Assembly (NCBI GenBank): GCA_020846375.1
Contig: JADLDZ010000206.1
Coordinates: 1 to 25,079, forward strand
Direction of reading: 5' to 3'
DNA from: Nitrospirales bacterium
GTDB taxonomy: Bacteria; Nitrospirota; Thermodesulfovibrionia; Thermodesulfovibrionales; Dissulfurispiraceae
Length of the DNA: 25,079 nt
A program made the position numbers and the translations under genes. The notes beneath the pieces are model-generated. The model saw nothing but the letters and a program-made list of their open reading frames with translations, was not told the origin of the DNA and searched no databases. Below are positions 1 to 6,740 of this stretch, one piece after another. The stretch's first letter is position 1. Every line of letters begins with the position of its first letter.

Positions 1-1424
1 CTGCACTGCCACGACCTGTTCAGGGAGTCCTTTATCTTTATATCGATTTTCGGTCCGTAGAAAACGCCCTCTCCCTGATCCACCTGGTATACCAGACCTT
101 TCTTTTCGAGGGCCTGCTTCAGGGCTCCGGTCGCCCGCTCCCAGTTTTCCGGGGAGCCGACATACTTCGCCGGCCTCGTGGAGAGGTAGATATCGTATGC
201 ATCGAACCCGAAGGTCTTCAGTATGAAGAGAGTGAAATCGAGGATGCCCAGGATCTCGTCCTCTATCTGGTCCTCCCGGCAGAAAATATGCGCATCGTCC
301 TGGGTGAAGCCCCGTACCCGCAGGAGCCCGTGAAGGACGCCCGAGCGTTCGTACCGGTACACCGTACCCAGCTCCGCGTACCGGAGGGGCAGGTCGCGGT
401 AGCTCCTCAGCGCGCTCTTGTAGATGCCGATGTGAAAGGGGCAGTTCATGGGCTTTACCTCATAGGAAACCTCGTCGATCTCCATGGGAGAATACATGTT
501 CTCCCGGTAGAAGTCCCAATGTCCACTCCGTTGCCAGAGATGCAATTTTGCGATGTGGGGGGAAAAAAGGATCTTGTAATCCGCCTTCAGGTGTTCTTCC
601 CGCCAGAAATCCTCCATGGTCTTCCGGATGATGGCGCCGTTGGGGTGCCAGAGGATGAGGCCGGGACCGATGTCGTCACTGACGCTGAACAGGTCCAGCT
701 CCTTCCCGAGCTTCCGGTGGTCCCTCCTCTTCACCTCTTCCAGGAAGTCGAGGTATGCCTTGAGCTCTTCCTTGCTGTAAAAGGCCGTCCCGTAAATTCT
801 CTGGAGCATCTTGTTCTTTTCGTCGCCCCGCCAGTAGGCGCCGGCAATGCTCAGAAGCTTGAAAGCCTTCACCGCCCCTGTCCCGGACAGGTGGGGTCCC
901 CTGCAGAGGTCCGGAAATCCTCCTTCCTCGTAGAGGGAGACGACAGGGTCCTGGAGGTCTTCGATGAGCCGGACCTTATACTCTTCGCCCCGGTTTCTGA
1001 AGAGCGCAAGGGCCTCCTCGCGGGGGACATCCTTTCTGACGAAGGGGTTGTTCTGCTTGATGATCTCCTTCATCCTCTTCTCGATCTGCTCCAGATCCCC
1101 GGGGGTAAAGGGCGTCTCCCGGTCGAAATCATAATAAAACCCCTCGTCCGTAGCCGGGCCTATGGCGAACTTCACTTCGGGGAACAGCTCCTTTACGGCA
1201 TGGGCCATGATATGGGACACACTGTGCCGGTAGACCTCAAGCCCTTCCTTTGATCCGGCGGAAACCAGTTCCACCGCAGCGTCCGGGCCGAGGGTCTCGA
1301 GTGCCGCACGGTCCCGTATCTCGCCGTTCACCCGCAGGGCAACAGCCCTCGCGGCATCCATTTCCCTTTTCAAATCACCTTTTTCGAGCTCCCGCTGCGA
1401 GCCGTCAGGAAGTATATACTTAAT
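1..1424 (-). CDS. thrS: Threonine-tRNA ligase (3' end beyond window), predicted AUU start
   Basis: Class II aminoacyl-tRNA synthetase that charges tRNA-Thr in the cytoplasm. About 474 codons of a usual ~640 are present. In order: an N-terminal TGS domain (KYILPDGSQRELEKG), the editing domain with the HSVSHIMAH zinc-type motif, CRGPHLSGTG, and the catalytic core with KPMNCPFH (Cys zinc ligand), motif 2 RYERSGVLHGLLRVRGFTQ, ending at WQC just before the window edge. The reading frame upstream of the TGS domain is closed by TGA at 1448-1446 and has no ATG, GTG or TTG between that stop and IKYILPDG. GGAGGTG at 1435-1429 is ideally placed for ATT at 1424-1422, so I take that as the start. The next ATG (1359) would remove about 22 residues of the TGS domain. 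It lies 54 bp downstream of lolD on the same strand and is probably cotranscribed. Identity is certain; the start is inferred, and a single base error is the main alternative. Confidence 0.95.
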   Translation of the reverse strand, partial: MKYILPDGSQRELEKGDLKREMDAARAVALRVNGEIRDRAALETLGPDAAVELVSAGSKEGLEVYRHSVSHIMAHAVKELFPEVKFAIGPATDEGFYYDFDRETPFTPGDLEQIEKRMKEIIKQNNPFVRKDVPREEALALFRNRGEEYKVRLIEDLQDPVVSLYEEGGFPDLCRGPHLSGTGAVKAFKLLSIAGAYWRGDEKNKMLQRIYGTAFYSKEELKAYLDFLEEVKRRDHRKLGKELDLFSVSDDIGPGLILWHPNGAIIRKTMEDFWREEHLKADYKILFSPHIAKLHLWQRSGHWDFYRENMYSPMEIDEVSYEVKPMNCPFHIGIYKSALRSYRDLPLRYAELGTVYRYERSGVLHGLLRVRGFTQDDAHIFCREDQIEDEILGILDFTLFILKTFGFDAYDIYLSTRPAKYVGSPENWERATGALKQALEKKGLVYQVDQGEGVFYGPKIDIKIKDSLNRSWQC

Positions 1425-1428
1425 GACG

Positions 1429-1435
1429 CACCTCC
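1429..1435 (-). promoter_or_regulatory. Shine-Dalgarno of thrS deciding an AUU start
   Basis: GGAGGTG on the minus strand matches the anti-Shine-Dalgarno over seven bases and lies 4 nt before ATT at 1424-1422. An ATG at 1437-1435 opens only a five-codon frame (MEVRH) whose TAA (1422-1420) overlaps the ATT, so it cannot start thrS. Confidence 0.6.
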
Positions 1436-1478
1436 ATGGAAAGGATCATTATATCACAGGCAATGCAACGACATCCAT

Positions 1479-2195
1479 TCATTTTCCGCTTACGAGCCTG
1501 CCGTCGGCCATCTCCACGATACGATGGCATCTCCGGGAAAGGGATTCGTTGTGCGTGACAATAATGAAGGTGACGCCGCGCTTCGCGTTGATTCCCTGGA
1601 GAAGGCGAAAGAGCTCCTCGCCGGTGGCGGCGTCGAGGTTCCCGGTGGGCTCATCGGCAAGCACCACCTCGGGTTCCAGGAGGAGGGCCCGCGCCACGGC
1701 GACGCGCTGCTGCTCCCCCCCCGAAAGCTCTCCTGGCTTGTGCGTCCTCCGCGCAAAGAGTCCGAGCTCGTCAAGCAGCCTCTCCGCCCTCTCCTGCAGC
1801 TCCCTCCTGTCTCCACCCTGCGCCAGGGCGATGAGCCCCGGCATCATCACATTTTCGAATGCGCTGAATTCGGGGAGGAGATAATGGAACTGGAAGACGA
1901 ATCCGATCACCCTGTTCCTGAACAGGGCGAGCTCCGCGCTGCCCAGGGAAAAGGGAGCGATGTCTCTTTCCCCCCTGTCCTGCCCGCCGACACGGTAGAT
2001 GACGGTACCCGATGTAGGAGTATCGAGGGTGCCGAGAATATGCAGGAAGGTGCTCTTCCCCGCGCCGGAGGCGCCGACAATGCCGACCATTTCCCCCCGG
2101 GAGAAGGTCTCGGTGATCCCTTTGAGGACCCTCAGTTCTCCGGCGGGGGTATAGAAGGATTTTTCGAGAGACTCAACTCGTATGAGGTCTTTCAT
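1479..2195 (-). CDS. lolD: Lipoprotein-releasing ABC transporter ATP-binding protein LolD
   Basis: ATPase of the Lol complex, which extracts lipoproteins from the inner membrane and hands them to the periplasmic carrier. The 238-residue protein has Walker A GASGAGKST (residues 41-49), the Q-loop region FVFQFHYLLPEF (99-110), signature LSGGEQQ (157-163), and Walker B VVLADEP (177-183) followed by TGNLD. This arrangement is typical of the LolD/MacB/FtsE branch. The loop between Walker A and the Q-loop (around residues 66-80) is somewhat longer than usual. The start at 2195 is supported by AAGG 9 nt upstream. It overlaps the preceding small membrane-protein gene by 23 bp, and the lolC-type permease gene lies just upstream, which supports Lol over other MacB-like transporters. 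Confidence 0.93.
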   Translation of the reverse strand: MKDLIRVESLEKSFYTPAGELRVLKGITETFSRGEMVGIVGASGAGKSTFLHILGTLDTPTSGTVIYRVGGQDRGERDIAPFSLGSAELALFRNRVIGFVFQFHYLLPEFSAFENVMMPGLIALAQGGDRRELQERAERLLDELGLFARRTHKPGELSGGEQQRVAVARALLLEPEVVLADEPTGNLDAATGEELFRLLQGINAKRGVTFIIVTHNESLSRRCHRIVEMADGRLVSGK

Positions 2196-2640
2196 CAGCG
2201 GATACCTTTTCCCGTACGAATTTCCAGACCTTCGCCCATGCTGTATCCATCAAGGTACGGAAAAAGCCCCTTTCTTCGCTGGAAGTATCGCCCTTTCCGG
2301 GGGCCTCTCCGTCGCCCGCGCCGGAGTCCTGCGGCTCCTTCTTCCTTTCCATCTTCTGTGCCGCCATCATGTCAGTGCGGTCCTCTTCTTCCGGAGACCC
2401 TTTCCCGCCACCGGAAGACTCTTTCCCCGTCCATCTCTTGATCGTGGACGTCGTCGTGTCCCTCTTTTCCTTTATCCGGTCCGCCTTCTCCGCCAGCCGC
2501 TCGCTGCCCTTCCGGATGGCACCGCCCGTTTCCCTGCCGAGCTTCCTGAGTTCTTTCCCGCCGCTCCAGAGGGCGACGACCAGAAAGGCGATGGCTCCGA
2601 TAAGGGCAAGACAGAGGGTCCGCCGCACCAGGATGAACAT
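2173..2640 (-). CDS. Uncharacterised single-pass membrane protein between lolC and lolD
   Basis: A 155-residue protein of no family I recognise. Residues ~5-24 form one hydrophobic segment (RTLCLALIGAIAFLVVALW). This is followed by a strongly charged, probably helical region (about 28-70, many Lys/Arg/Glu), a low-complexity Gly/Ser/Glu/Lys linker, and a C-terminal amphipathic stretch (FFRTLMDTAWAKVWKFVREKV). The ATG at 2640 overlaps the lolC stop (TGATG), and its 3' end overlaps lolD by 23 bp, so translation is probably coupled through all three genes. This packing is the main evidence that it is real. A longer in-frame reading from 2757 would run into lolC and is not needed. A role as a small accessory of the Lol transporter is inference from position only. 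Confidence 0.72.
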   Translation of the reverse strand: MFILVRRTLCLALIGAIAFLVVALWSGGKELRKLGRETGGAIRKGSERLAEKADRIKEKRDTTTSTIKRWTGKESSGGGKGSPEEEDRTDMMAAQKMERKKEPQDSGAGDGEAPGKGDTSSEERGFFRTLMDTAWAKVWKFVREKVSADERPHTS

Positions 2641-3869
2641 CACTCGTACCTCAGGGATTCCACGGGCTTCATCTTCGCTGCGTAGTAGGATGGATACAGC
2701 GTGGAGAGAAAACTGATGGTGACCGCCGAGACGGAAACGACGGCGAAATCGATCCATTTCATCTTCACCGGCAGTTTGCTCAGGTAATAGACGTCGGCAG
2801 GGAGCTTGATGATCTCGTAATTGTTCAGGATCTTCCCGAGGAGATATCCCCCTGCAATCCCTATGGTGGTGCCGATCAGCCCGATGAGCAGTCCCTGGAG
2901 CATGAACACCAGCATGATCCCCCTGTGGGTGGCGCCCATCGACTTCAGGATCGCAATCTCCTTCTGCTTTTCCATGACGTTCATCATCAGGGTGCTCACA
3001 ATGTTGAAGGAGGCCACCAGGACGATGAGGATGAGAATGACGAACATGGCGAACTTCTCGAGCTTCAGCGCGGAGAAAAGGTTCCTGTTCATCTGCATCC
3101 AGTCCCGCGCATGGAAGGGGAACCCGAGCCTTTCCTTCACCGCGTCGCGGACCTCCGGGGCCTGGTAAATGTCATCGAGCCTGAGCTCGACGCCCGACAC
3201 CGCACTGCCGAACCCGAAGAATTCCTGGGCCGCCTTCATATCGGTGAGGACGAGGCTGGTGTCATACTCGAACATCCCCATCTCAAAAATGGCGGCGACC
3301 CTGAACCGCTTCACCTTCGGGAGCATTCCGAGGGGGCCCATCTCCCCGACCGGAGAGATCACCGTGACGGGATCGCCGAGGGACACGCCCAGCATTCCCG
3401 CCAGCTCCCTGCCGATCACAATCCAGGGGACCCCGTCTTTCCGCACGAGATCTCCCACGCTCCCCTGCTTGATGTGCTTCAGGATGTCGGTAGTCCTGAG
3501 CTCGGAGGAGGGTTCGATTCCCCGTAGGAAAACTCCGTGCGCCCGGGGACCGGAAGAGACCATGACCTGCCCCAGCACGAAGGGTGAGAGAGAGACCACA
3601 TGCGGGATATCCCGCAGCTTCCCGGCCACTGAGGGATAGTCTTCGATTCCCCCCTTGAAGCTCTGGATGATCACGTGCGCGTTCGCACCCAGTATTTTCT
3701 TCTGCAGGTCCTCGTGGAAGCCGCTCATCACCGAGAGGACCACGAGAAGGGCCATCACTCCGACCGCAACCCCGCTGACGGCGATCACGGTATTGAAAGA
3801 GATGCCCCTGTGCCGTTTTTTCGACTTGAGGTAGCGCAGGGAGATGAAGAGCGGATAGGGCAGATTCAT
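2640..3869 (-). CDS. lolC: Lipoprotein-releasing ABC transporter permease LolC/LolE
   Basis: Inner-membrane permease of the Lol lipoprotein-release machinery, 409 residues, the usual family length. It has the MacB/FtsX-like plan: one N-terminal membrane helix (around 25-48, FNTVIAVSGVAVGVMALLVVL) after the family hallmark SLRYLKSKK, a large periplasmic domain, then three C-terminal helices (about 270-400) around the conserved EKQKEIAILKSMGA segment. Only one LolC/E-type gene is visible, so the complex may use two copies of this subunit or a partner encoded elsewhere. The gene follows lysS by 89 bp. A hairpin terminator and then a promoter lie in that gap, and the promoter would start transcription at or next to the ATG. 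No Shine-Dalgarno sequence precedes the ATG, so it is a leaderless candidate. Confidence 0.92.
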   Translation of the reverse strand: MNLPYPLFISLRYLKSKKRHRGISFNTVIAVSGVAVGVMALLVVLSVMSGFHEDLQKKILGANAHVIIQSFKGGIEDYPSVAGKLRDIPHVVSLSPFVLGQVMVSSGPRAHGVFLRGIEPSSELRTTDILKHIKQGSVGDLVRKDGVPWIVIGRELAGMLGVSLGDPVTVISPVGEMGPLGMLPKVKRFRVAAIFEMGMFEYDTSLVLTDMKAAQEFFGFGSAVSGVELRLDDIYQAPEVRDAVKERLGFPFHARDWMQMNRNLFSALKLEKFAMFVILILIVLVASFNIVSTLMMNVMEKQKEIAILKSMGATHRGIMLVFMLQGLLIGLIGTTIGIAGGYLLGKILNNYEIIKLPADVYYLSKLPVKMKWIDFAVVSVSAVTISFLSTLYPSYYAAKMKPVESLRYE

Positions 3870-3875
3870 ACTATC

Positions 3876-3904
3876 AGGATACAGGATTCAGCCAGGCGAT
3901 TCAA
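3876..3904 (-). promoter_or_regulatory. Predicted sigma70-type promoter of lolC
   Basis: TTGAAT (3904-3899), a 17-nt spacer and TATCCT (3881-3876), followed by only six bases (GATAGT) before the ATG at 3869. Transcription would therefore begin at or beside the start codon. The -35 box abuts the T-rich end of the upstream hairpin terminator. Confidence 0.45.
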
Positions 3905-3905
3905 G

Positions 3906-3928
3906 AAAACTGCGGGGGGCTCCCCCCG
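3906..3928 (-). terminator. Hairpin terminator between lysS and lolC
   Basis: On the minus strand a 7-bp perfect stem (CGGGGGG/CCCCCCG, 3928-3913, 2-nt loop) is followed by CAGTTTTCTT. It looks like a Rho-independent terminator or partial attenuator separating lysS from the lol-thrS genes. The T run is short (four). Confidence 0.5.
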
Positions 3929-3958
3929 TGACCCGCTCCGCACCCTGTTCATCGTTTC

Positions 3959-5434
3959 CTATTGCTCGGGCTTCAGCTGCGGGAAAAGCACCACGTCACG
4001 GATGGAAGGGGAATTGGTAAGGAGCATCACCAGCCTGTCGATGCCGATCCCCTCTCCTGCTGCGGGGGGCATCCCGTACTCCAGCGCCCGGACAAAGTCC
4101 TCATCCATCCAGTGGGCTTCCTCGTCGCCCTGTTTTTTCGCCTCGACCTGCTTCATGAATCTCCCCTTCTGGTCAACGGGGTCGTTCAGCTCGGAAAAAG
4201 CGTTGGCGATTTCCCTCGCCGCAATGAAGAGCTCGAACCTTTCCACAAGCTCGGGGGCATCGGGCTTTCTCTTCGCAAGGGGCGAAAGCTCCACAGGATA
4301 ATCGGTAATGAAGGTGGGTTGTATCAACCCGGGTTCCACGAATTCCTTGAAGATCTCATCCAGTATCCTCGCAAGGGAAGCTCCCGTGGGGATATCCAGT
4401 TTTTTGGAGCGGGCCCATTCCTTCGCCTTTTCAGGGTCCCCGATGATATCGCCGGGTACCCCTTTTTGCTTTAATGCTTCGAGCATCGGGATCCTCGGCC
4501 AGGGAGGGGTGAGATCGATCACCGCATCCCCGTACGGCACCTTCAGGGTGCCGAGCACCTTCTCCGCCACAAAGGAGAAGATCTCCTCCGTGAACGACAT
4601 GAGATAGGTATAATCCTTGTATGCCACATAGAATTCCAGCATCGTGAATTCGGGATTATGCCTCGTCGATATCCCCTCGTTCCTGAAATTCTTGTTCAGC
4701 TCGAAAACTCTCTCGTATCCGCCCACCAGCAGCCTCTTCAGATAGAGCTCCGGCGCGATCCTGAGATACAGATCGATGTCGAGGGCGTTATGGTGCGTCA
4801 TGAAAGGACGTGCAGCAGCACCCCCGGGAATCTGGTGCATCATGGGGGTCTCCACCTCGATGAAGCCGCGGGACTCGAGGAAGTCGCGGATCGCCTTGAT
4901 GATGGCGCTTCTCCGGGCGAACACCTCCTTCACCTCGGGATTGACAATGAGGTCCACATACCGCTGCCGGTAGCGGATTTCGATGTCCTTGAGCCCGTGC
5001 CACTTCTCGGGGAGGGGCCGCAGGGACTTGCTCAGCAGGACGATATCCCTGACTTCGAGAGTGAGCTCGCCGGTCTTCGTCCGGAAGACCCGTCCGGAAA
5101 CGCCGACGATATCCCCGATATCGAGTTTTCTCACCAGGGTGTATTTCTCGCCGAGGACATCCTTCTTCAGGTAGATCTGTATCCTGCCGGTGCCATCCTG
5201 AATATGGGCGAAGGAGGCCTTCCCAAAATCGCGCAGCGCGACGATCCTCCCGGCAACTGAGGTGGAAAACTCTTCCGCTTCGAGTCCCTCCTTGGAAACC
5301 TGCTCATACTTTCCTCTGATCCCGGCGGCACTCGACCCCGGCTGGAACCTCCCGTCGTACGGATTGATTCCGAGCTCCTGCAATTCACCGAGCTTCCTGA
5401 AACGCTGCTCTATCAACTCATTCACATCTTCCAT
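3959..5434 (-). CDS. lysS: Lysine-tRNA ligase, class II
   Basis: Charges tRNA-Lys in the cytoplasm. The 491-residue length is normal for LysS. It has an N-terminal OB-fold anticodon-binding domain (about 55-150, beginning SVAGRIVALRDFGKASFAHIQD), motif 1 around ETPMMHQIPGGAAARPF, motif 2 FRNEGISTRHNPEFTMLEF, and motif 3 GIGIDRLVMLLTNSPSIRDV near the C-terminus, ending LKPEQ. It is the first gene leftward from the divergent lysS/tpiA promoter region. A consensus -10 box ends 8 nt before the ATG and no Shine-Dalgarno sequence is present, so the mRNA looks leaderless. No alternative early Met exists, which makes this start firm. Confidence 0.96.
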   Translation of the reverse strand: MEDVNELIEQRFRKLGELQELGINPYDGRFQPGSSAAGIRGKYEQVSKEGLEAEEFSTSVAGRIVALRDFGKASFAHIQDGTGRIQIYLKKDVLGEKYTLVRKLDIGDIVGVSGRVFRTKTGELTLEVRDIVLLSKSLRPLPEKWHGLKDIEIRYRQRYVDLIVNPEVKEVFARRSAIIKAIRDFLESRGFIEVETPMMHQIPGGAAARPFMTHHNALDIDLYLRIAPELYLKRLLVGGYERVFELNKNFRNEGISTRHNPEFTMLEFYVAYKDYTYLMSFTEEIFSFVAEKVLGTLKVPYGDAVIDLTPPWPRIPMLEALKQKGVPGDIIGDPEKAKEWARSKKLDIPTGASLARILDEIFKEFVEPGLIQPTFITDYPVELSPLAKRKPDAPELVERFELFIAAREIANAFSELNDPVDQKGRFMKQVEAKKQGDEEAHWMDEDFVRALEYGMPPAAGEGIGIDRLVMLLTNSPSIRDVVLFPQLKPEQ

Positions 5435-5442
5435 GAACAGTG

Positions 5443-5472
5443 ATTATACTTTTCCCCTTCCGTCCAAGTCAA
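5443..5472 (-). promoter_or_regulatory. Predicted sigma70 promoter of lysS
   Basis: TTGACT (5472-5467), an 18-nt spacer and a perfect TATAAT (5448-5443). Eight bases (CACTGTTC) separate the -10 box from the ATG at 5434, so the transcript would have a leader of about 0-2 nt. Confidence 0.7.
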
Positions 5473-5508
5473 CCGAAACGTCTTTTTTGCGGAAAAAGCA
5501 AAGCTTTC

Positions 5509-5538
5509 TTGACATCCCTCAAAAAAATGAACTACTAT
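5509..5538 (+). promoter_or_regulatory. Predicted sigma70 promoter of tpiA
   Basis: A perfect TTGACA (5509-5514), an 18-nt spacer and TACTAT (5533-5538). The ATG is at 5546, seven bases after the -10 box, where transcription would start. An A7 run lies inside the spacer. Confidence 0.6.
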
Positions 5539-5545
5539 TCCTGAT

Positions 5546-6289
5546 ATGAGAAAACCATTGATTGCCGCAAACTGGAAAATGAATAAAACCGTGGGCGAGG
5601 CAGAGGCTTTCCTCCGCGATTTCATTCCCCTGATAACGGAAGTGGAGGATACGGATATCGTCATCGCCCCCCCCTTCACTGCCCTCTCCGCAGTATCTTC
5701 CCTTCTCAAGGGATCCCCGATCCAGCTCTCCGCACAGAACATGTTCTACGAGGAGAAAGGCGCCTATACGGGGGAGATCGCTCCCGGCATGCTCACCGAT
5801 CTCTGCTGCACCCATGTGCTGCTCGGCCACTCCGAAAGACGCCAGTACTTCAGGGAGACCGACGAAATCCTGAACAAGAAAGTGAAGGCCGCGCGCGCGC
5901 ACGGGCTTACCGCGATCTTCTGCATCGGGGAGTCCCTCGGGGAGCGCGAAGCGGGAGAAACCTTTGCCGTCCTGCAGCGGGAACTGGAGGAGGGGCTGAA
6001 AGCGATCGGTCCGGAGGGAATCGTGATCGCCTACGAACCGATATGGGCGATCGGCACGGGAAAAACGGCGACCACCGGGCAGGTCCAGGAGGCGCACCGG
6101 TTCATCCGGGAAAAGCTCTCCGCTCTTTATGGAAACGAAGCGTCTTCGATGAGGATTCTCTACGGCGGAAGCGTTACGCCCGAAAACATCGACGCGCTCA
6201 TGGAGTGTGCCGATGTCGACGGCGCGCTGGTGGGCGGGGCGAGCCTGAAGCCGGACAGCTTCGCCCGGCTGGTGCGGTTCAGGCGGTAA
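5546..6289 (+). CDS. tpiA: Triose-phosphate isomerase
   Basis: Interconverts dihydroxyacetone phosphate and glyceraldehyde 3-phosphate in glycolysis and gluconeogenesis. The 247-residue protein has the N-terminal AANWKMN with Asn9 and Lys11, catalytic His95 in LLGHSERRQ, catalytic Glu164 in AYEPIWAIGTGK, and the phosphate-binding YGGSV and GALVGGASL segments. The start must be the ATG at 5546, because the conserved N-terminus begins there. No Shine-Dalgarno sequence precedes it (CTATTCCTGAT), and the promoter sits right against the gene. secG follows after 51 bp, a tpiA-secG adjacency common in bacteria. Confidence 0.97.
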   Translation: MRKPLIAANWKMNKTVGEAEAFLRDFIPLITEVEDTDIVIAPPFTALSAVSSLLKGSPIQLSAQNMFYEEKGAYTGEIAPGMLTDLCCTHVLLGHSERRQYFRETDEILNKKVKAARAHGLTAIFCIGESLGEREAGETFAVLQRELEEGLKAIGPEGIVIAYEPIWAIGTGKTATTGQVQEAHRFIREKLSALYGNEASSMRILYGGSVTPENIDALMECADVDGALVGGASLKPDSFARLVRFRR

Positions 6290-6340
6290 GCCCGCAGCAG
6301 GTACCATGTTTCGAATTTTCGATACTTCAAGGAGGCGGCT

Positions 6341-6697
6341 GTGACAACACTTTTGATCATCATACATGTCCTTGCATCTCTTTTCCTGATTGCCATCGTG
6401 CTGCTGCAGAGCGGCAAGGGGGCCGAAATAGGCGCCACTTTCGGCGGTTCGAGCCAGACGCTCTTCGGCAGCAGGGGAGCAACGACTTTTCTGAACAAGA
6501 TCACGACTATTTCCGCGGTGGTCTTCATGCTCACCTCGCTCGCCCTGACCATGGTGACTTCAAAATCCGCCTCGGTCATCAGGCAGACGACGCCGCCCGA
6601 GCAGAGGCAGGCGGTGCCGCAGGTACCCCTCCCGCAGGGAGCGCCGCAGCAGGGGGCCCCGGCACCACAGGTTCCCCAGAAGCCCCTCGGGCAATAG
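6341..6697 (+). CDS. secG: Preprotein translocase subunit SecG
   Basis: Small accessory subunit of the SecYEG translocon in the inner membrane. It is 118 residues with two hydrophobic segments (about 1-20 and 52-72) and the family signature between them: LLQSGKGAEIGATFGGSS, QTLFGSRGA, then FLNKIT. It begins at GTG with a strong AAGGAGG Shine-Dalgarno sequence about 5-10 nt upstream. The tail (about 84-118) is an unusual Pro/Gln/Ala-rich stretch with repeated PQxP and QGAP units, as seen in some SecG proteins. It lies between tpiA and the solute-binding lipoprotein gene on the same strand and is probably in one transcript with them. Confidence 0.95.
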   Translation: MTTLLIIIHVLASLFLIAIVLLQSGKGAEIGATFGGSSQTLFGSRGATTFLNKITTISAVVFMLTSLALTMVTSKSASVIRQTTPPEQRQAVPQVPLPQGAPQQGAPAPQVPQKPLGQ

Positions 6698-6713
6698 AGG
6701 CCGGGACAGAGAA

Positions 6714-6740
6714 GTGAAAGCAGGCAGTGAGAAGCGGGCA
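6714..6740 (+). repeat. Two imperfect 13/14-bp direct repeats at the start of the binding-protein gene
   Basis: GTGAAAGCAGGCA (6714-6726) is followed directly by GTGAGAAGCGGGCA (6727-6740) and then GTGTAAAA. The GTG of the second unit is the only in-frame start codon for the following lipoprotein gene. Confidence 0.5.

Noticed and set aside
288..1253. 321-residue plus-strand open frame antisense to thrS
   Set aside because: It lies wholly opposite the well-matched ThrS coding frame, has no ribosome-binding site and resembles no protein; it is a by-product of G+C-rich codon use.
1420..1437. ATG at 1437 as the start of thrS
   Set aside because: It reads only five codons (MEVRH) before TAA and is out of frame with ThrS.
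5519..6367. 282-residue minus-strand frame antisense to tpiA
   Set aside because: TpiA is complete on the plus strand with all catalytic residues; the antisense frame would also cross the tpiA promoter.
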